Source: Ricordea florida (Eukaryota; Cnidaria; Anthozoa; Corallimorpharia; Ricordeidae). Taken from it: 64,000 nt of DNA. Under the pieces are notes generated by a model. That model was not told the origin of the DNA. It saw only the letters and a list, made by a program, of their open reading frames with translations, and did no database searches. Of the stretch, positions 15,368-27,500 are shown piece after piece (position 1 is the first letter of the stretch; the number at the start of each line of letters is the position of its first letter). A program made the translations under genes and the position numbers. The stretch lies in assembly GCA_949710005.1 (NCBI GenBank), contig OX453274.1:38164214-38228213 (forward strand), given 5' to 3'.

Positions 15368-15385
15368 TTATTATTATTATTATTA
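15066..15385 (+). mobile_element. tRNA-derived SINE
   Basis: The head has an RNA polymerase III box A (TGGCGCAGCGGTGAGAGCG, about 15,077-15,095) and box B (GGTTTGATTCC, 15,120-15,130), as in tRNA-derived SINEs. An unrelated body follows (CTCTGCTCCAAGAGG), then a TTTGATTT-rich segment and an (ATT)n tail at about 15,335-15,385. A diverged relative lies on the minus strand at 26,400-26,600. Reverse-strand open frames here are shadows of the SINE. Confidence 0.85.
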
Positions 15386-16021
15386 AATATGTAGCATTTT
15401 CTGTGTTAGTCTGGGCATATTGTTAACTTTTTTCAAATACATCAGTCACCACTGACAATTAATTCCATGAAATAAAACTCAGTTGCTCTAGCTTTATGGT
15501 GAAAAATGCAGCAAAAACAGTAAGTTGACAGCCAATAATAAAATCCAGTAACATCATCTATATTATCATCTTCTGGAGTTCAAGTTCAGTAGCCTTAGAA
15601 GTAGGATACAGTTTCCTTTTTTTGTAAATTATTGTAAATTATAATAGAATTCTCCGGTGAAATTTAGATGACCTGAGCTAGCTTTTCTGACATGGAACAC
15701 TTTCAGAATATTCTCCTGTTACTTTACACAATTCTCCGGCTGCTACAATTCTTATTGAAAACCCTGACCAAGTCTGCACAAGAAGTTTTTGGGAGCCTTA
15801 GAGTGTATAGTTTTAATGCACACAGTGACATGACTACACGTTCACAGCCAGCATTAAACACAAACAATGCAATGTTACCCTGAGAACATGGAGCATAAAT
15901 TGTTTTCTTCCAGTCAAATACTATAGAGGGACCAGGAGTGGATCAATGTAAGTATCTGGGGAAATGTGCACCTTCCTCTCCACTAACCCAACAAGTTATG
16001 AGTTAAAAACTTACGGTGAAA
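15386..16021. other. Non-coding, no gene supported
   Basis: AT-rich intergenic-type DNA after the SINE tail. Nothing recognised. Confidence 0.5.
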
Positions 16022-16068
16022 GTTGGGTTAGGGGGTTGGTTAGAGGGTTGGTTAGGGGAGGGTTAGGT
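16022..16068 (+). repeat. G-rich GGTTAGGG-like short array
   Basis: Several units of GGGTTGGTTAGAG/GGTTAGGGG type in a row. They resemble the G-rich array inside the Polinton terminal repeats (44,136-44,247). The resemblance is short and may be chance. Confidence 0.5.
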
Positions 16069-17864
16069 AGCACAGTTGCCCAGATACTACCACTGATCCC
16101 CAGGATTTTGTTCTACATCTCTGCTGAGGGTGAACTCACAATGACTGATTCTGTATTAACTGAGAGTTCTATAAACATGGGATAAATCACCAACAGTATT
16201 AATTTCTCTGAACTAAGATTTGTGAACAGTCATTGATAATATTTACGACCAACATCCACTGTCCTTTTATTGGATTTGTTTCCTTTCGAATGGTTTTCCA
16301 CACCATAATTTCCTTGTTATTCTAGATGAAGAAACAGTGCTTAATATTGTATTTGTTGACAAAGCAATGAATACTAGATGACATTGGCAATAATATACTT
16401 ACGAACCACTTTCCTTATTTTCCTGCTTTTCTACAAAACACGGGTCAGTACTTTCACAGGGACTCTACTTGGTTCTCAATCACGTGGAATAACATGAGAG
16501 ACGTGTCTAACACTCTGATTAGTATGAAATTTAGCATATGTATGCTACAGCTTTTTCAAATATATCACTGTCATTTTGTAGAAAATCTATTCGCGTCTGT
16601 TGATATTATGAACTGATATAAGCTTACAAGTGCGCACACTAAGACAGTGGTAAATAAGTTCGCTATTAAAAACCTTTCAGTGCACAAAATAATACCTTAT
16701 CGTGGTAGTCATTAAAAAATGGCCGAAACTTGCTTGTGTAAATGCACTCATCTTGGAGCCTATGTTGTTCAGCAGAATGTCTTCTATTTGCAACGAACGT
16801 TCGAGTTACATTTGAGTTTGTCTTTTGAGATCACGAAACGACCCGGTTAGAAACTGACGTTCGACATCTTAAAGTGGGTGTCCAACGCGAACGCCGTGTG
16901 CATCTGCATACACTTTGAGAGTCTCACAAGGAAAGGAAGTGGAAAAATATTATTTCGAATCGATTTCTGAACGCTGCTTCAACTGAGATTCAACTCGTGT
17001 TGTTGACTCTTCCCAGTCCCTGCGCGGCTGCACATTTGCGAAGTACAAAGATAGTCAACGAAGCCCTAGACTCGTGCCCGCCCTAGGCGTGCACGAGTAA
17101 TAAAATATTAAAGAGTAAAGAATATATCGCAATACAGGTCCAGTTTAATAATTTCACAAATAATATTTCCAGATCTATTTTCATAAATATAACTAAAACT
17201 CCTCGCTGTTTGTATGTACAGAGGATGGCCATTGTACAGCCTTCGGCTTAGAAAAAAAAATGAAAAACTCGGGACGAACGTTTGTACACTGACTAAAAGA
17301 AACACGTTCATACTCAGGGGATGGGAAGATAAGAAACCATGTACCGTAAGTAAACTGTAACTCGGCACCAGGCCGTTTATAAAGTGTCTCGAGAGAAAAC
17401 GACGAGAAAGATCGGGCAGAGAATGTTCTAACGTATTTCGAGCAACAGTTGGTTGAACGACTAGCTTACAGTGTGACTTCTCAAACCAAGACCACCCAAG
17501 AAAACATTAACACAAATTTTCAATGTTTGTTTTTGAAGCTGAACAACAGATTTGTGCTGAGTTTCTACCGACTAAGATGATTGTTTTCCATCTTGCTATG
17601 TTTTGTATGCATTTTAAGCGAAATGTAAAACAGTAGTAGAAATTCTATTGTTTAGATGCTCGATCGTGATTGGATAATTTTTATGACAAACTTAACTTGT
17701 TTAGATGGCCTTGGCTCGAGTAGTCAGAGTGTAGCAACCCACAAAGGCAACCTTCACACAAACCGTTCATTTGATTAAAAATGAGCACTGTTAACATGAT
17801 ATTTATCCTTCGTCTTACTGTATAAAAACAGTTTTGAGAATTTTTATTTGAAGTCCAACTGTCC
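16069..17864. other. Non-coding, no gene supported
   Basis: No exon or element recognised. Part of it may be 3' flank or 3' untranslated region of the USP gene, which ends at 18,323 on the minus strand. Confidence 0.5.
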
Positions 17865-18136
17865 TTTGTGACTAATGTTGTGGGGATAGTTTCTAAAGAA
17901 ACTGGTGCTGCGTCGGTGGGAAATTGAAACACAAGAAATTGGATAAATCAAACGAGTTGATTGAGTAAGTTATACCACCGTAAGGTGAATGGGAGGTGCT
18001 GACGTTTCGAGCGTTAGCCCTTCGCTAACGCGTTAGCGTTAGCCCTTTCGCTCCGACGAAGGGCTAACGCTCGAAACGTCAGCACCTCCCATTCACCTTA
18101 CGGTGGTATAACTTACTCAATCAACTCGTTTGATTT
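17865..18136 (-). repeat. Interspersed repeat, copy B, with a 192-bp palindrome
   Basis: The part at 17,945-18,136 is a near-perfect palindrome with arms of about 80 bp (GAGTAAGTTATACCACCGTA and its complement) and a GTTAGC-rich centre. The extension at 17,865-17,944 matches, inverted, the repeats at 4,651-4,815 and 23,236-23,375. It is MITE-like, has no coding capacity and lies just beyond the USP stop codon. Confidence 0.8.
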
Positions 18137-18322
18137 GTGACTAATGGTTGCTTTTGTTAATTCTTGCAAAGATATTTGAACGACGTTGGATATTGTCTTC
18201 GTCAATCTCCACCAAGCTCTGCAGCGACGTCTGACCTTACGTTGCATCTGCCATTCTGCGTAAGTCATCAGGAAAAGTCGGAAAGGACCCGACTTGAGGT
18301 TCGGTAGGCCTTCGGCTCCCTA

Positions 18323-18507
18323 TCAACGCCACGCCTTAAAGGCGGTCCTATTAGCGTTTACAAGTTCCATAGCTCGTGCAAAACGATCACAAAGGTCACG
18401 TGAACTTCGAGGACGAATCACCGGCGGAGGTTTGATCTCGGGACACGAGTCCCCTGTGACGTCAAGCAAACTTGGTAGGAATTCGGTAAGTTTTTCGCGA
18501 CGACAAT
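18323..18507 (-). CDS. USP25/28: USP25/28 terminal coding exon
   Basis: Encodes [30 protein letters not shown] and the C-terminus FKAWR, then TGA at 18,323-18,325. This matches the C-terminal end of USP25/28 proteins. The acceptor is TTGTTGTAG. The 185 bp complete a split Asp codon. Confidence 0.85.
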
Positions 18508-21500
18508 CTACAACAAGAATAAAAAATTTCAAATAATTCCTATTAATATCTTTTATTCATTCCTTGTATATGGGGTCATAAACCGTAATACTAAATATAC
18601 TGTAGTGATATACCGAGTGGTAGCAAAACGATAAAAACCGTATCACACGTGTTGATATAAATGATATTCGCACATGTGTGATATAACTAACGGGGGTAGC
18701 GTTATTATCGACTTTCTACCACTCGGTGCACCACTAAATTTTATATCGTAAAAAGAAAATTAGATGGTCGCTCCGATACGAAATTTCCCTTCTCATGATG
18801 AATGTATTTTTTTTGTTCGCTGTGCTCGCTCATGAAATACTCCCCAACACTCGAAGAGAAATGTCGTCTCTTCGCGCGACCACACAATATCGTCTATCGA
18901 TTGATTTATCTAAACAAACAAACCCATTCGCCAATCAAACTTATCATCTTATCACACAGCACCACCCCCTGATCCCACTGCCTCTTCACATCCATCAAAT
19001 GCCTCATGTAATCATAATAAACCACCCATTCATTACCCTTATTGATGATATCAGTTTTTCTCCGCCAAAGACCAGAGACGCGGAGTCTGGTGTCCGCGGA
19101 ATTTGAAGCCGCTCACAACGATAGCAAGCTCGTTTTCTTGCAAAAACGGCCTTATTTTCTCATGACCGGGAGTGAAATAACAACAGGGACGGCGCCGGTT
19201 AAGTCGTTCACCCAAACCAAATCACCCATTCATAAATGTCACTGATCAAATTATCTCATGACCAGGCTTGAAATAACAACATGACTGGCGCCGAGCAATT
19301 TGTAAACCCAAACCACATCACGCATTCTCCTGTGTTATCAATATAAATGCAATGTTCCCACTCTCCCCACCCTTCACGTACCATCAAGTTGGGTTATCAA
19401 TATATGCAATGTTCCCACTCTCCCCACCCTTCACGTACCATCAATATAAATGCAATGTTCCCACTCTCCCCACCCTTCACGTACCATCAAGTTGGGTCCC
19501 AAGGAAGTTACACCAACAATTTCTGACGTGCTCTACCGCCTGTCCATCTTCAGCCTGGGGCGAGGAACTTAGCTGAGGAATACACGGCACTATGAGTTCA
19601 CTAACTAGCTCCAGGGCTCCACAAACCGACTTCCAATCGCTTGAATTAAACATCTCCACAGACGCCTCGTTAAGTTGTAAAAAGCACGTGCGCCGCCAGT
19701 CGGTCAGCAGATGCTCGTTCATGGCTTGACCGGGATTGTCTGGGTTGAGCACTTTTGAATTAAGGTTGCACGCATGCACTAAATATTGTAGGGCCTCGCG
19801 GTACCTAAAGATGAGAGCAGGATTTGTGTTACACAGGATTCTTATTGATTTTAAACGAAATGGGAACGAATCAACCAGAGGATGAGTACGGAACGACTTC
19901 GACAGAGTACGAATCGTCCGAAACGACTAAATAACTTGCTACACATTGTAAGATCAACAAGCTCCGAACTCCTTTCCCCTTGCTAATCGCTAGATAATTG
20001 GTTGGTTTCGCCAGTCACGCCCCAATGAAAACCAGCAAGGTACATTTTCTAGTAATACCAATACCTTTCAAGAGTACATACGAAATAATTATACAACACC
20101 TCGCACGTGCAACTGTCACAAACAAAAAAAGTAAAGGGCGAGATTGCAGTTTGATGGTTGTGCGGGTTTGAGTGGGAAGTCTAGCCTGTAAGTTCCTTAA
20201 CCTTTTTTCACCTAGGGAAGATTTTAAACAACGGAAATCTCCATTTGGCTGTGTATGAACGTCTACGTTGGCACGGCTCCGCAGTTGAGTGAATGAGCTA
20301 CGTCGCCTTCATGACTGCAGAAGTGGAATGACTTGGTTTTAAAACCTCCTTTCGCTACAACGCCATTTTCGTAAAAAAGTACTGATAATGAAAGAAGCTG
20401 TCATGCTAGTTCCGTCCTTTCTCTTATTTGAGAAACTCGTATTCGCATTTGTACTTGACTTAAAGTCTTAATAGTTCATGCATTCGGATGGAAACATCTC
20501 TGAGCGTAAACAACACAAAAGCAGGGAGGGGGAGGAAGGGGGGATGTACCATTGAGTCAAATCCTCCATACACTTACTTGCTGTTATGTAGATATTCTAA
20601 GCCAGTAAGAAAACAGGAATTGACCTTTTGAAACATACTGTACTTTTCTTTCCAGCTCTAGAACAAAGGAAGGAAGACTGAACAACAACAACAACGACAA
20701 CCACAAAGATATAGATGAAGACCAACCTACCCAAATTAAAAGAAAACTCCGACTCAAAAACACCTTTTCCCGATTCTGATAAATTTCTTTCGTAATTTAG
20801 TTGTCCAATACGTGCAGTTTTCACAAGAGTTTTTTGCGCTCTCAGCCATGGCATGTTTCTTCTCGCTTAGTAATGGTAATTATAGCGGAGCTCCACAGCG
20901 GCTCGAAGAGCCGCAGAGCGGAGCCCCATAACTACCGTGCGAGGATAGAAATTGAGAAAACCATGCGTTTGAGTTTTCATGGTCATCGTGACTAGCGGCA
21001 TTGCTCGCGGGCGCGTGCGCCTAGCGACGACGACGACGACGACGATGTTGCCCCAACATGGCGGCTATAGTCATCTGGGATATTTAGAAGGTCTTAAACC
21101 GAAAGGAGGCTTTGTTTTTCGCGCGCTTTTCGCGGCTTGCCGCGGCTACACAACCTACAGCCAGCAGTCTACAGCAGTCTACAATGTTTTGATGAAGAAA
21201 CGGATTTTATTCCATAGGTACTGAGATTTACTCCTTATAAATCTGTGTGAGAAAAATAGTCTGTAAAAAACTAGAAGCAATTTGATTGGTTGGACCATTT
21301 TCTTCACTAGTGAAAAAAAGTGGTCCGACCAATTCACTGTTCATAGAGGTGGGATCAGTTTTGGCGCCATCAACTCGGCAAAAAGTGAGCAATAACGGCT
21401 TCTTCCTCAGCTTCTTCTTTGAGAAATTCTAGGTTTGCAGATACAGCTTCAGTCGAGGACTTCATACAAGATCAAGAAAATAAAAATACGAATAACAAAT

Positions 21501-24500
21501 CCGAACAGCCCGTCGCTTCACTGAAAGAATTCTTGACGTTGAAAGGCGAATCAAGGTCCGTAGAAGAAATTCCTTCAAACGAGCTCAATTCAGTTCATGA
21601 GTGAATTTGTCCGGTAGCAGTGGGAAAGAAGGAAAACAAAGATTATGAGCCAAGTTCGCTCCGTTCTCTCTTTCGCAACGGTTATTTGAATAAAAAAGCT
21701 ACGGATTCAGCATCTCAAAAGAAGTGGTGTTTGAAAAAGCAAGAGCCGCATTAAACTGATCAAAACAAAAAGGTAATTTTACATTGTATTTCCCCGTACA
21801 CAAGACATTCCTGAGTCATTCACGAGTCGTTTTAAAACGTTTTTAACTGTCTTTGGTTCTTATACTTCTAGCGACATTTCCAACAGTGTTTAAAGTAGAA
21901 TTTTCCAGTTTGTGCAATGTTTGTTTCATTTTAGAGAAGTAAATTTTGAACGCATTTTTAACTCGACTGTCATGTTTATTCGGTATGCTCCAAAATAAAG
22001 CCTGCTAAGTGCGTTTTGCACCTTGTTGTGCTATCTTGATTTTTCTAGCCCAGCGTGATTCATGATCAGTTAGTAGTATTTTGTAAGGAGTAAATCTCAG
22101 TACCTAAAATATAAACAAATTACTTCATGGTTAGTTCACCCGTACCATTTTTCTTCACTCGTTGTGAAGAAAAGTAAACTCACTCGTTCGCTGCGCTCAC
22201 TCGTTCGTTTTCTATTCTTCACAACTCGAGAAGAAAAATCGTCCGCCCTCACTAACCATGAAGTAATCTCTATATTCATAGCGGTTTTGGAGGAAAAATT
22301 TTCTTCCTACAAGTTTTCAAGCGTTTTTGGAGGGACATAAGCATAAAGCTGAGTGTCTATTTTTCATTTGTTAAAGAGCTGCCTAGCTGCTTTTGGTGTT
22401 GCTTTAAAACTATTATAATTTTGCTGACCAGGTAATGGTTCTTCCGTTGAGTCGCGAGCTAGATGTTTTTTTTTTTGACTATTTATTTGAGCTATCGAAT
22501 CTTCTTTAAGTAGTTGCGTACACCAGGCGTATTTAATAACTTTAGTGACAACATTTTCAATGTGTGAGGGTCTGTGTGAGGAGCTCCGCTTTTAGGCTTG
22601 CCTAAATCTATTTAATATTTGTGATTGACTTGCACAAGTGAGTTTTTCAAAAAGCTCAGATTGCACGAGCCTCTTCGGTTGAAAAACTGACGAGTGCGAT
22701 TAAATCACAAATGCATTGAACAAGAAAACAGTTTCATCACCAATAATTACTAATAACTACAAGTTTCAAGTAGAAAGTGAGGTGCAGCGAGGGAAGGTGG
22801 CTGAAAACATAATTGTGTAAAGGCCTTTAAAAATGTGAAAGTATTTGTTGTGTTTAGGTCAGCGCTTCAAGAAATCTTGCAGGTGCATAGGCCCTAACAG
22901 TCGCCAGATGAAAGAGAGTTTTCCTTTAGGTAATCTGCTATTGAACGTGCGCCAGGGAATGTACCATAAGGAATGCCAGTTCTCAGGCAAGCCTTTGATT
23001 ATTGTGGATGGCACTGGAGTTTTTCCAATAAACACTCGAGACCGCTCGAAAGCTTGTTAATCAGAAAGTTCCTCTACAACCAGGAGAAGATTTATTTCGT
23101 ACGTTTTCCTCATAATACGACAACTGGTTTGGACTACAACATGTACTTAACTCTACCGCTAGTGGATTGCTCCTGATTTCATGTTTTCAAAGCCAGGGAC
23201 TGTTAGTGAAGTGGGGAAACAAGGTCACTCAACACAGAAAATTGGGATTATCAAGCAAGTTGATTTCGTAAGTGTAACTGACTTTATCAACTTGTTTGAT
23301 AATCCCGATTTCTTGTGCCTCAATTGCCCACCGACGAAGCACAAGTTTCTTTAGAAACTACCCCTATTCCACTTAACAAAGGTCCACTTTTCCACGCTCA
23401 CCCAATACTAATTGAGGACAAGCCCTATATACTATACTTAAGCTTCACGATTTGCTTTGAATGTTAAGCTGTTTGTTGAGCTTTTTTTTCGCAGCGTGGT
23501 GTATGAAACTCGTAGTTGTGAGGTCTCACTCGTCCCAGGGACTTCTGAGTAGTTTCCCATTGAAACGAGGCTGTGGACCACGTATGAAAAGGCAAAAACG
23601 GAATCGCCACACACGGAAAAAGTAGAAGGCGCCGGTGGGGGTTAAACATCGCGCAAAGCTGGGACCCAAATAGTGACTGGGACCAAATTATACATGAAAA
23701 AAAAATTGATTTGTAATTTGCACTGGTGTTACACTTGAACTGCGCTGCTCTTGGCCAATCAGAATCGAGCAATTTTTTTTCCTTGTATAATATTATGCGA
23801 CTCATTATGTTTGCTTTGGATTCTGGTCAGCGGTTCATTAGATTGTGCGCATTTGTGGTCGGCCAGAGTATATTTGGGTCTGTTTTTTCCACAGTAACTG
23901 CTCTATATTTTAACAACTCATAAATTCTAGCATACCTGGAACTCGCTGTTGGTTGAAAGCTGCTCAGCATTCACACGATTTTGGGCGCACTGCTTGACCA
24001 TAAGTAGACTACAGAAAAAAGACAACAAAGCGTTGATTGATGCCTACAAATTTTTGTTGTTTCCCAACTCTAAAACATAGCTAGACTTGAAAAAGTCTTA
24101 TTGAACTGACTTCAGTGCTCCCTAAACCTCTCTCCTCTCTTAATGTCGGCGGATGTCTACTTTAGTCATTAGTCAGTCTTTTGTTTTTCCCCCCACCCCA
24201 TTCCCAACAAGTACCATGTTCCTGTGTTAACATCTCTCCCTCTCCACCCATCCATTATATACTCACGCCTCATCTTGTGTCCTTATATCCTCCACCGTTT
24301 GTTCCAGTATGGCCAAGTGAATTGTAAGGTCAGGTGCTTTACACTTCATTAAATAAATAGCGAAGTGTTTAAGACGCACATCACCGGGGTGAAGTGGGGA
24401 GTATTCTCGTGACAGTCTCTCCAGACGAGTCCGGTAATGAATGCACCACTGTGTCAGTGCTTCCTCTTGACCCAGGCTCCTCACAGCCTCAGCTAAGAAG

Positions 24501-27500
24501 CTAAAATCTGAGCTGACATCAAATTCAGCAGTATTTAGGGTCTGGGTAGCACTTTCTGCATCGACGATGATATCTGGCCGAGGTACTATGGCTTTACATT
24601 GGTTCTCTGTGAGACAATCATTCCAAGAATTAGTGGCGCAACAAATTAATCAGCACATCGAGTGAACAGAACACCAGTTTGTGAAGCAATAGAAAGCGGC
24701 CACGGCCGATGAACTGCGGTACTTTTTGCTCCATCTAATCATCTACTTCAAATGTTCATGTTCACTTTTAGGAGAAAATGCTTTTTAACAAGAGGAAAAG
24801 AAACACGGGTTAAAATATAACCCTGGATTAGCGTTAATCGGCCTTTGAACAACCGGCCCCAGGAGTCTGATTACGGAATTACAATTGTTTTCTCAAGGAA
24901 AACAGCGAGGTTTTTATTTGTGCAAAGTAACAAATTTTGCGGATTACTTGCGTTATAAACAATAAGTTCCCAAGGGGGAGAATACCGCAGACCTAACTAT
25001 CAGAGCCGCCCATCATATAACCCCAGCTTTTTCTTACAAAAATTACTGAAAACACTGCATTGTATGTTGCTATGTTCAGAGAAAATAGAAGCCTTAGATT
25101 CTATTGACAGGCGCGTTTTTACTGCTGGGAACTTACATTTTGCAAAAAAAGAAAATAAAAGAAAATTAATTTTCCTTTCTTTGATCGACATAATTGACGC
25201 AGATAAGTTGGCTACATTGATTCGGCCCCGTTGAAGAATGTAGTTACAGGGCTTGAAATTCCTTTCACCGTTGCGGCAGCTCTTATGTTTTCGAGCCAAA
25301 AGACTCTGGCATACGCAAACGCGCTCTTTCAAAATTGAACAAACTTGAACTTGTACTAAAACGAGAAGTTTTCTAGATAGTAGAAATTGTTTCAGCCCAC
25401 AGCAGCCAATCAAAAGTGTGCGCAATCCTCCCCCCCCCCTCCCCACCTGAACCAGTCGCTTTGTTTTGCTGCTTTTCGTCCCAGTCCTTCTGCTCCTTTT
25501 CAAACTCAGCATTGTCCTTGTCAACCAGCTCTTGCAAGTCCGCTGGCAGGCCCTGGTTACTACTTCCACCGCCGACAACTACTTCTCGCCGGAGATCAAT
25601 GTACATGAGACAGTAAGCACTCACGTGACGATAACCGCCAAAGGACTCACGGGATACCTCGTCCCAGGTGACCTCACTGACAGTGATGTCATTGAACTTG
25701 CACCATCTTTGCTGGTTGGTGTCCTGAATGTAGGCCCAGTAATGGCCGCCAGAAGCTTGACCCTCGTGTACAAGAACTGCGTGGAGTCTGTAAGGTAACT
25801 AGACACAACAGGAAACAAGCAATTATTCCCTTTTTATATATACCTCTTATTTACCAAGCCCGTGCGGCCACTTACCGACCGAGGTTTTTCCACTCCAGCT
25901 TTATCACCCAAGCGTGAAGCGCACCGCCATAAAACCGAGTGGAAAAACGACACTTTGTAACTTCAAATAAATTACATGAATTGCTACCAACACGCTGTAA
26001 TGTCGGATATAACTTAAGGAGAGAAAGAAAGTTTCCCCAACTATTATTCCGAACAAAGAGATTCGCGGACTCCTTTGTAACTAGGTGTGTCTCGGAGGAA
26101 ATGTACAGTTAAATGTGTTTTTTATCCAATAAGTTTATGAGTATATAAATTGTCACGTTAGATTTCACAGAGGTTTTTAACATGATTATTATTAGTATTG
26201 TGAAGTGACGCAATTCAGTCAGGTTTGCAAAGTGTATTAATATGTCTGTCTGTCTGTCTGTCTGTCTTAAGTACATACTGAGAAAACGAAGCCTGTAAGT
26301 TACTATAATTCCGAAAAAGCGGAACGATCAATTAAATAATAATAAATAGGTTTTTGCAGTGGCGATTAACGCACCCTCAGGGTGGCTCTTCGTCCACTGT
26401 TTTTTGGTCGAATTGGAATTTGGAAGTGTTGTTTTTTTATTGGGGGAGGAAAACCGGTAAACCCGGAGAACAACCCCCGGAGCAAGGAGAAAACCAACAG
26501 CAACCTCAACCAACACGAGACGACGGGAATCAAACCCGGCCCACAGAGATGGGAAGCGAGCGCATGTGAAAGTTTAACATGACCAGTCGACGAGGAAGTC
26601 AAAGTGGCATCCATAACAGTGGGTTCATTCAAACCTCACCGCGTGTACCCTGATCCTTTCAAAATCGTCTGATTATAACAGATGCTTTTGCGGCAGACGC
26701 AAAATATTTGATTTATCAGGATCTACAGTGAATTGCAGCCCAGTAAATTTAGCAAGCCAATCGCGCACATTAACTGACATGTACTAAATGGTACTGCTGG
26801 TTATTCAGTAACATGGTAATGACAAGTATCTGACTCACTTTTTTAAGGCTTGCATCACTATAAATGGTAGAAATTGAATCTTCCGTTTCGCGAAGGTGAG
26901 CGTTGAGATCTGAAAGAAAGAATTCTCGTACAATATAATTTACATTACGAATGAAGTCTTACTGAATAACAACTGATAAACAACTAGACATTGAATACAC
27001 CAGTACTAAATGCACCTTAACATTCCAATCACGTGAACAAACCATCCACCATTTCTGGGAAGCGTTCATTTATCTTTTTTTCAATCCACGCTACCATGGT
27101 TCATCTGTTGTTTTTGTTCACTGTACGTCTTTTTCATCTTCTCACCCCCAATCCCCTCTCATTAGACATTCTGTCATGTTAATTCTCACCACACTCCCCC
27201 CTCATCTCAGCGTACCTCGTACACCCACCCCTCTGCCCTTCTCATCATAAGTCCCACACCCACCACTGCCCCCCATCTCATTATACCTCTAACACCCACC
27301 CCTCTGCCCTTCTCATCACACTGTCTACACCCACCCCTGCCCACTCTTCTCAGCGTACCTGATACACCCACCCCTCTCTCTCTCTCTCTCTCATATCAAT
27401 TACACCCACTCCTCTCCCCTTCCTATACCTTATATAACCACTCCTCACTTCTACCTCTACAAACTTGCCCAAACACCCCCTCTCCTCAGGTTCTCGTACA

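Noticed and set aside
18294..18536. Plus-strand 80-codon frame
   Set aside because: Antisense of the last USP coding exon, which matches the family.
25000..25578. 192-codon minus-strand frame
   Set aside because: It is in another frame across the end of a USP exon and runs on into intron; no family match.
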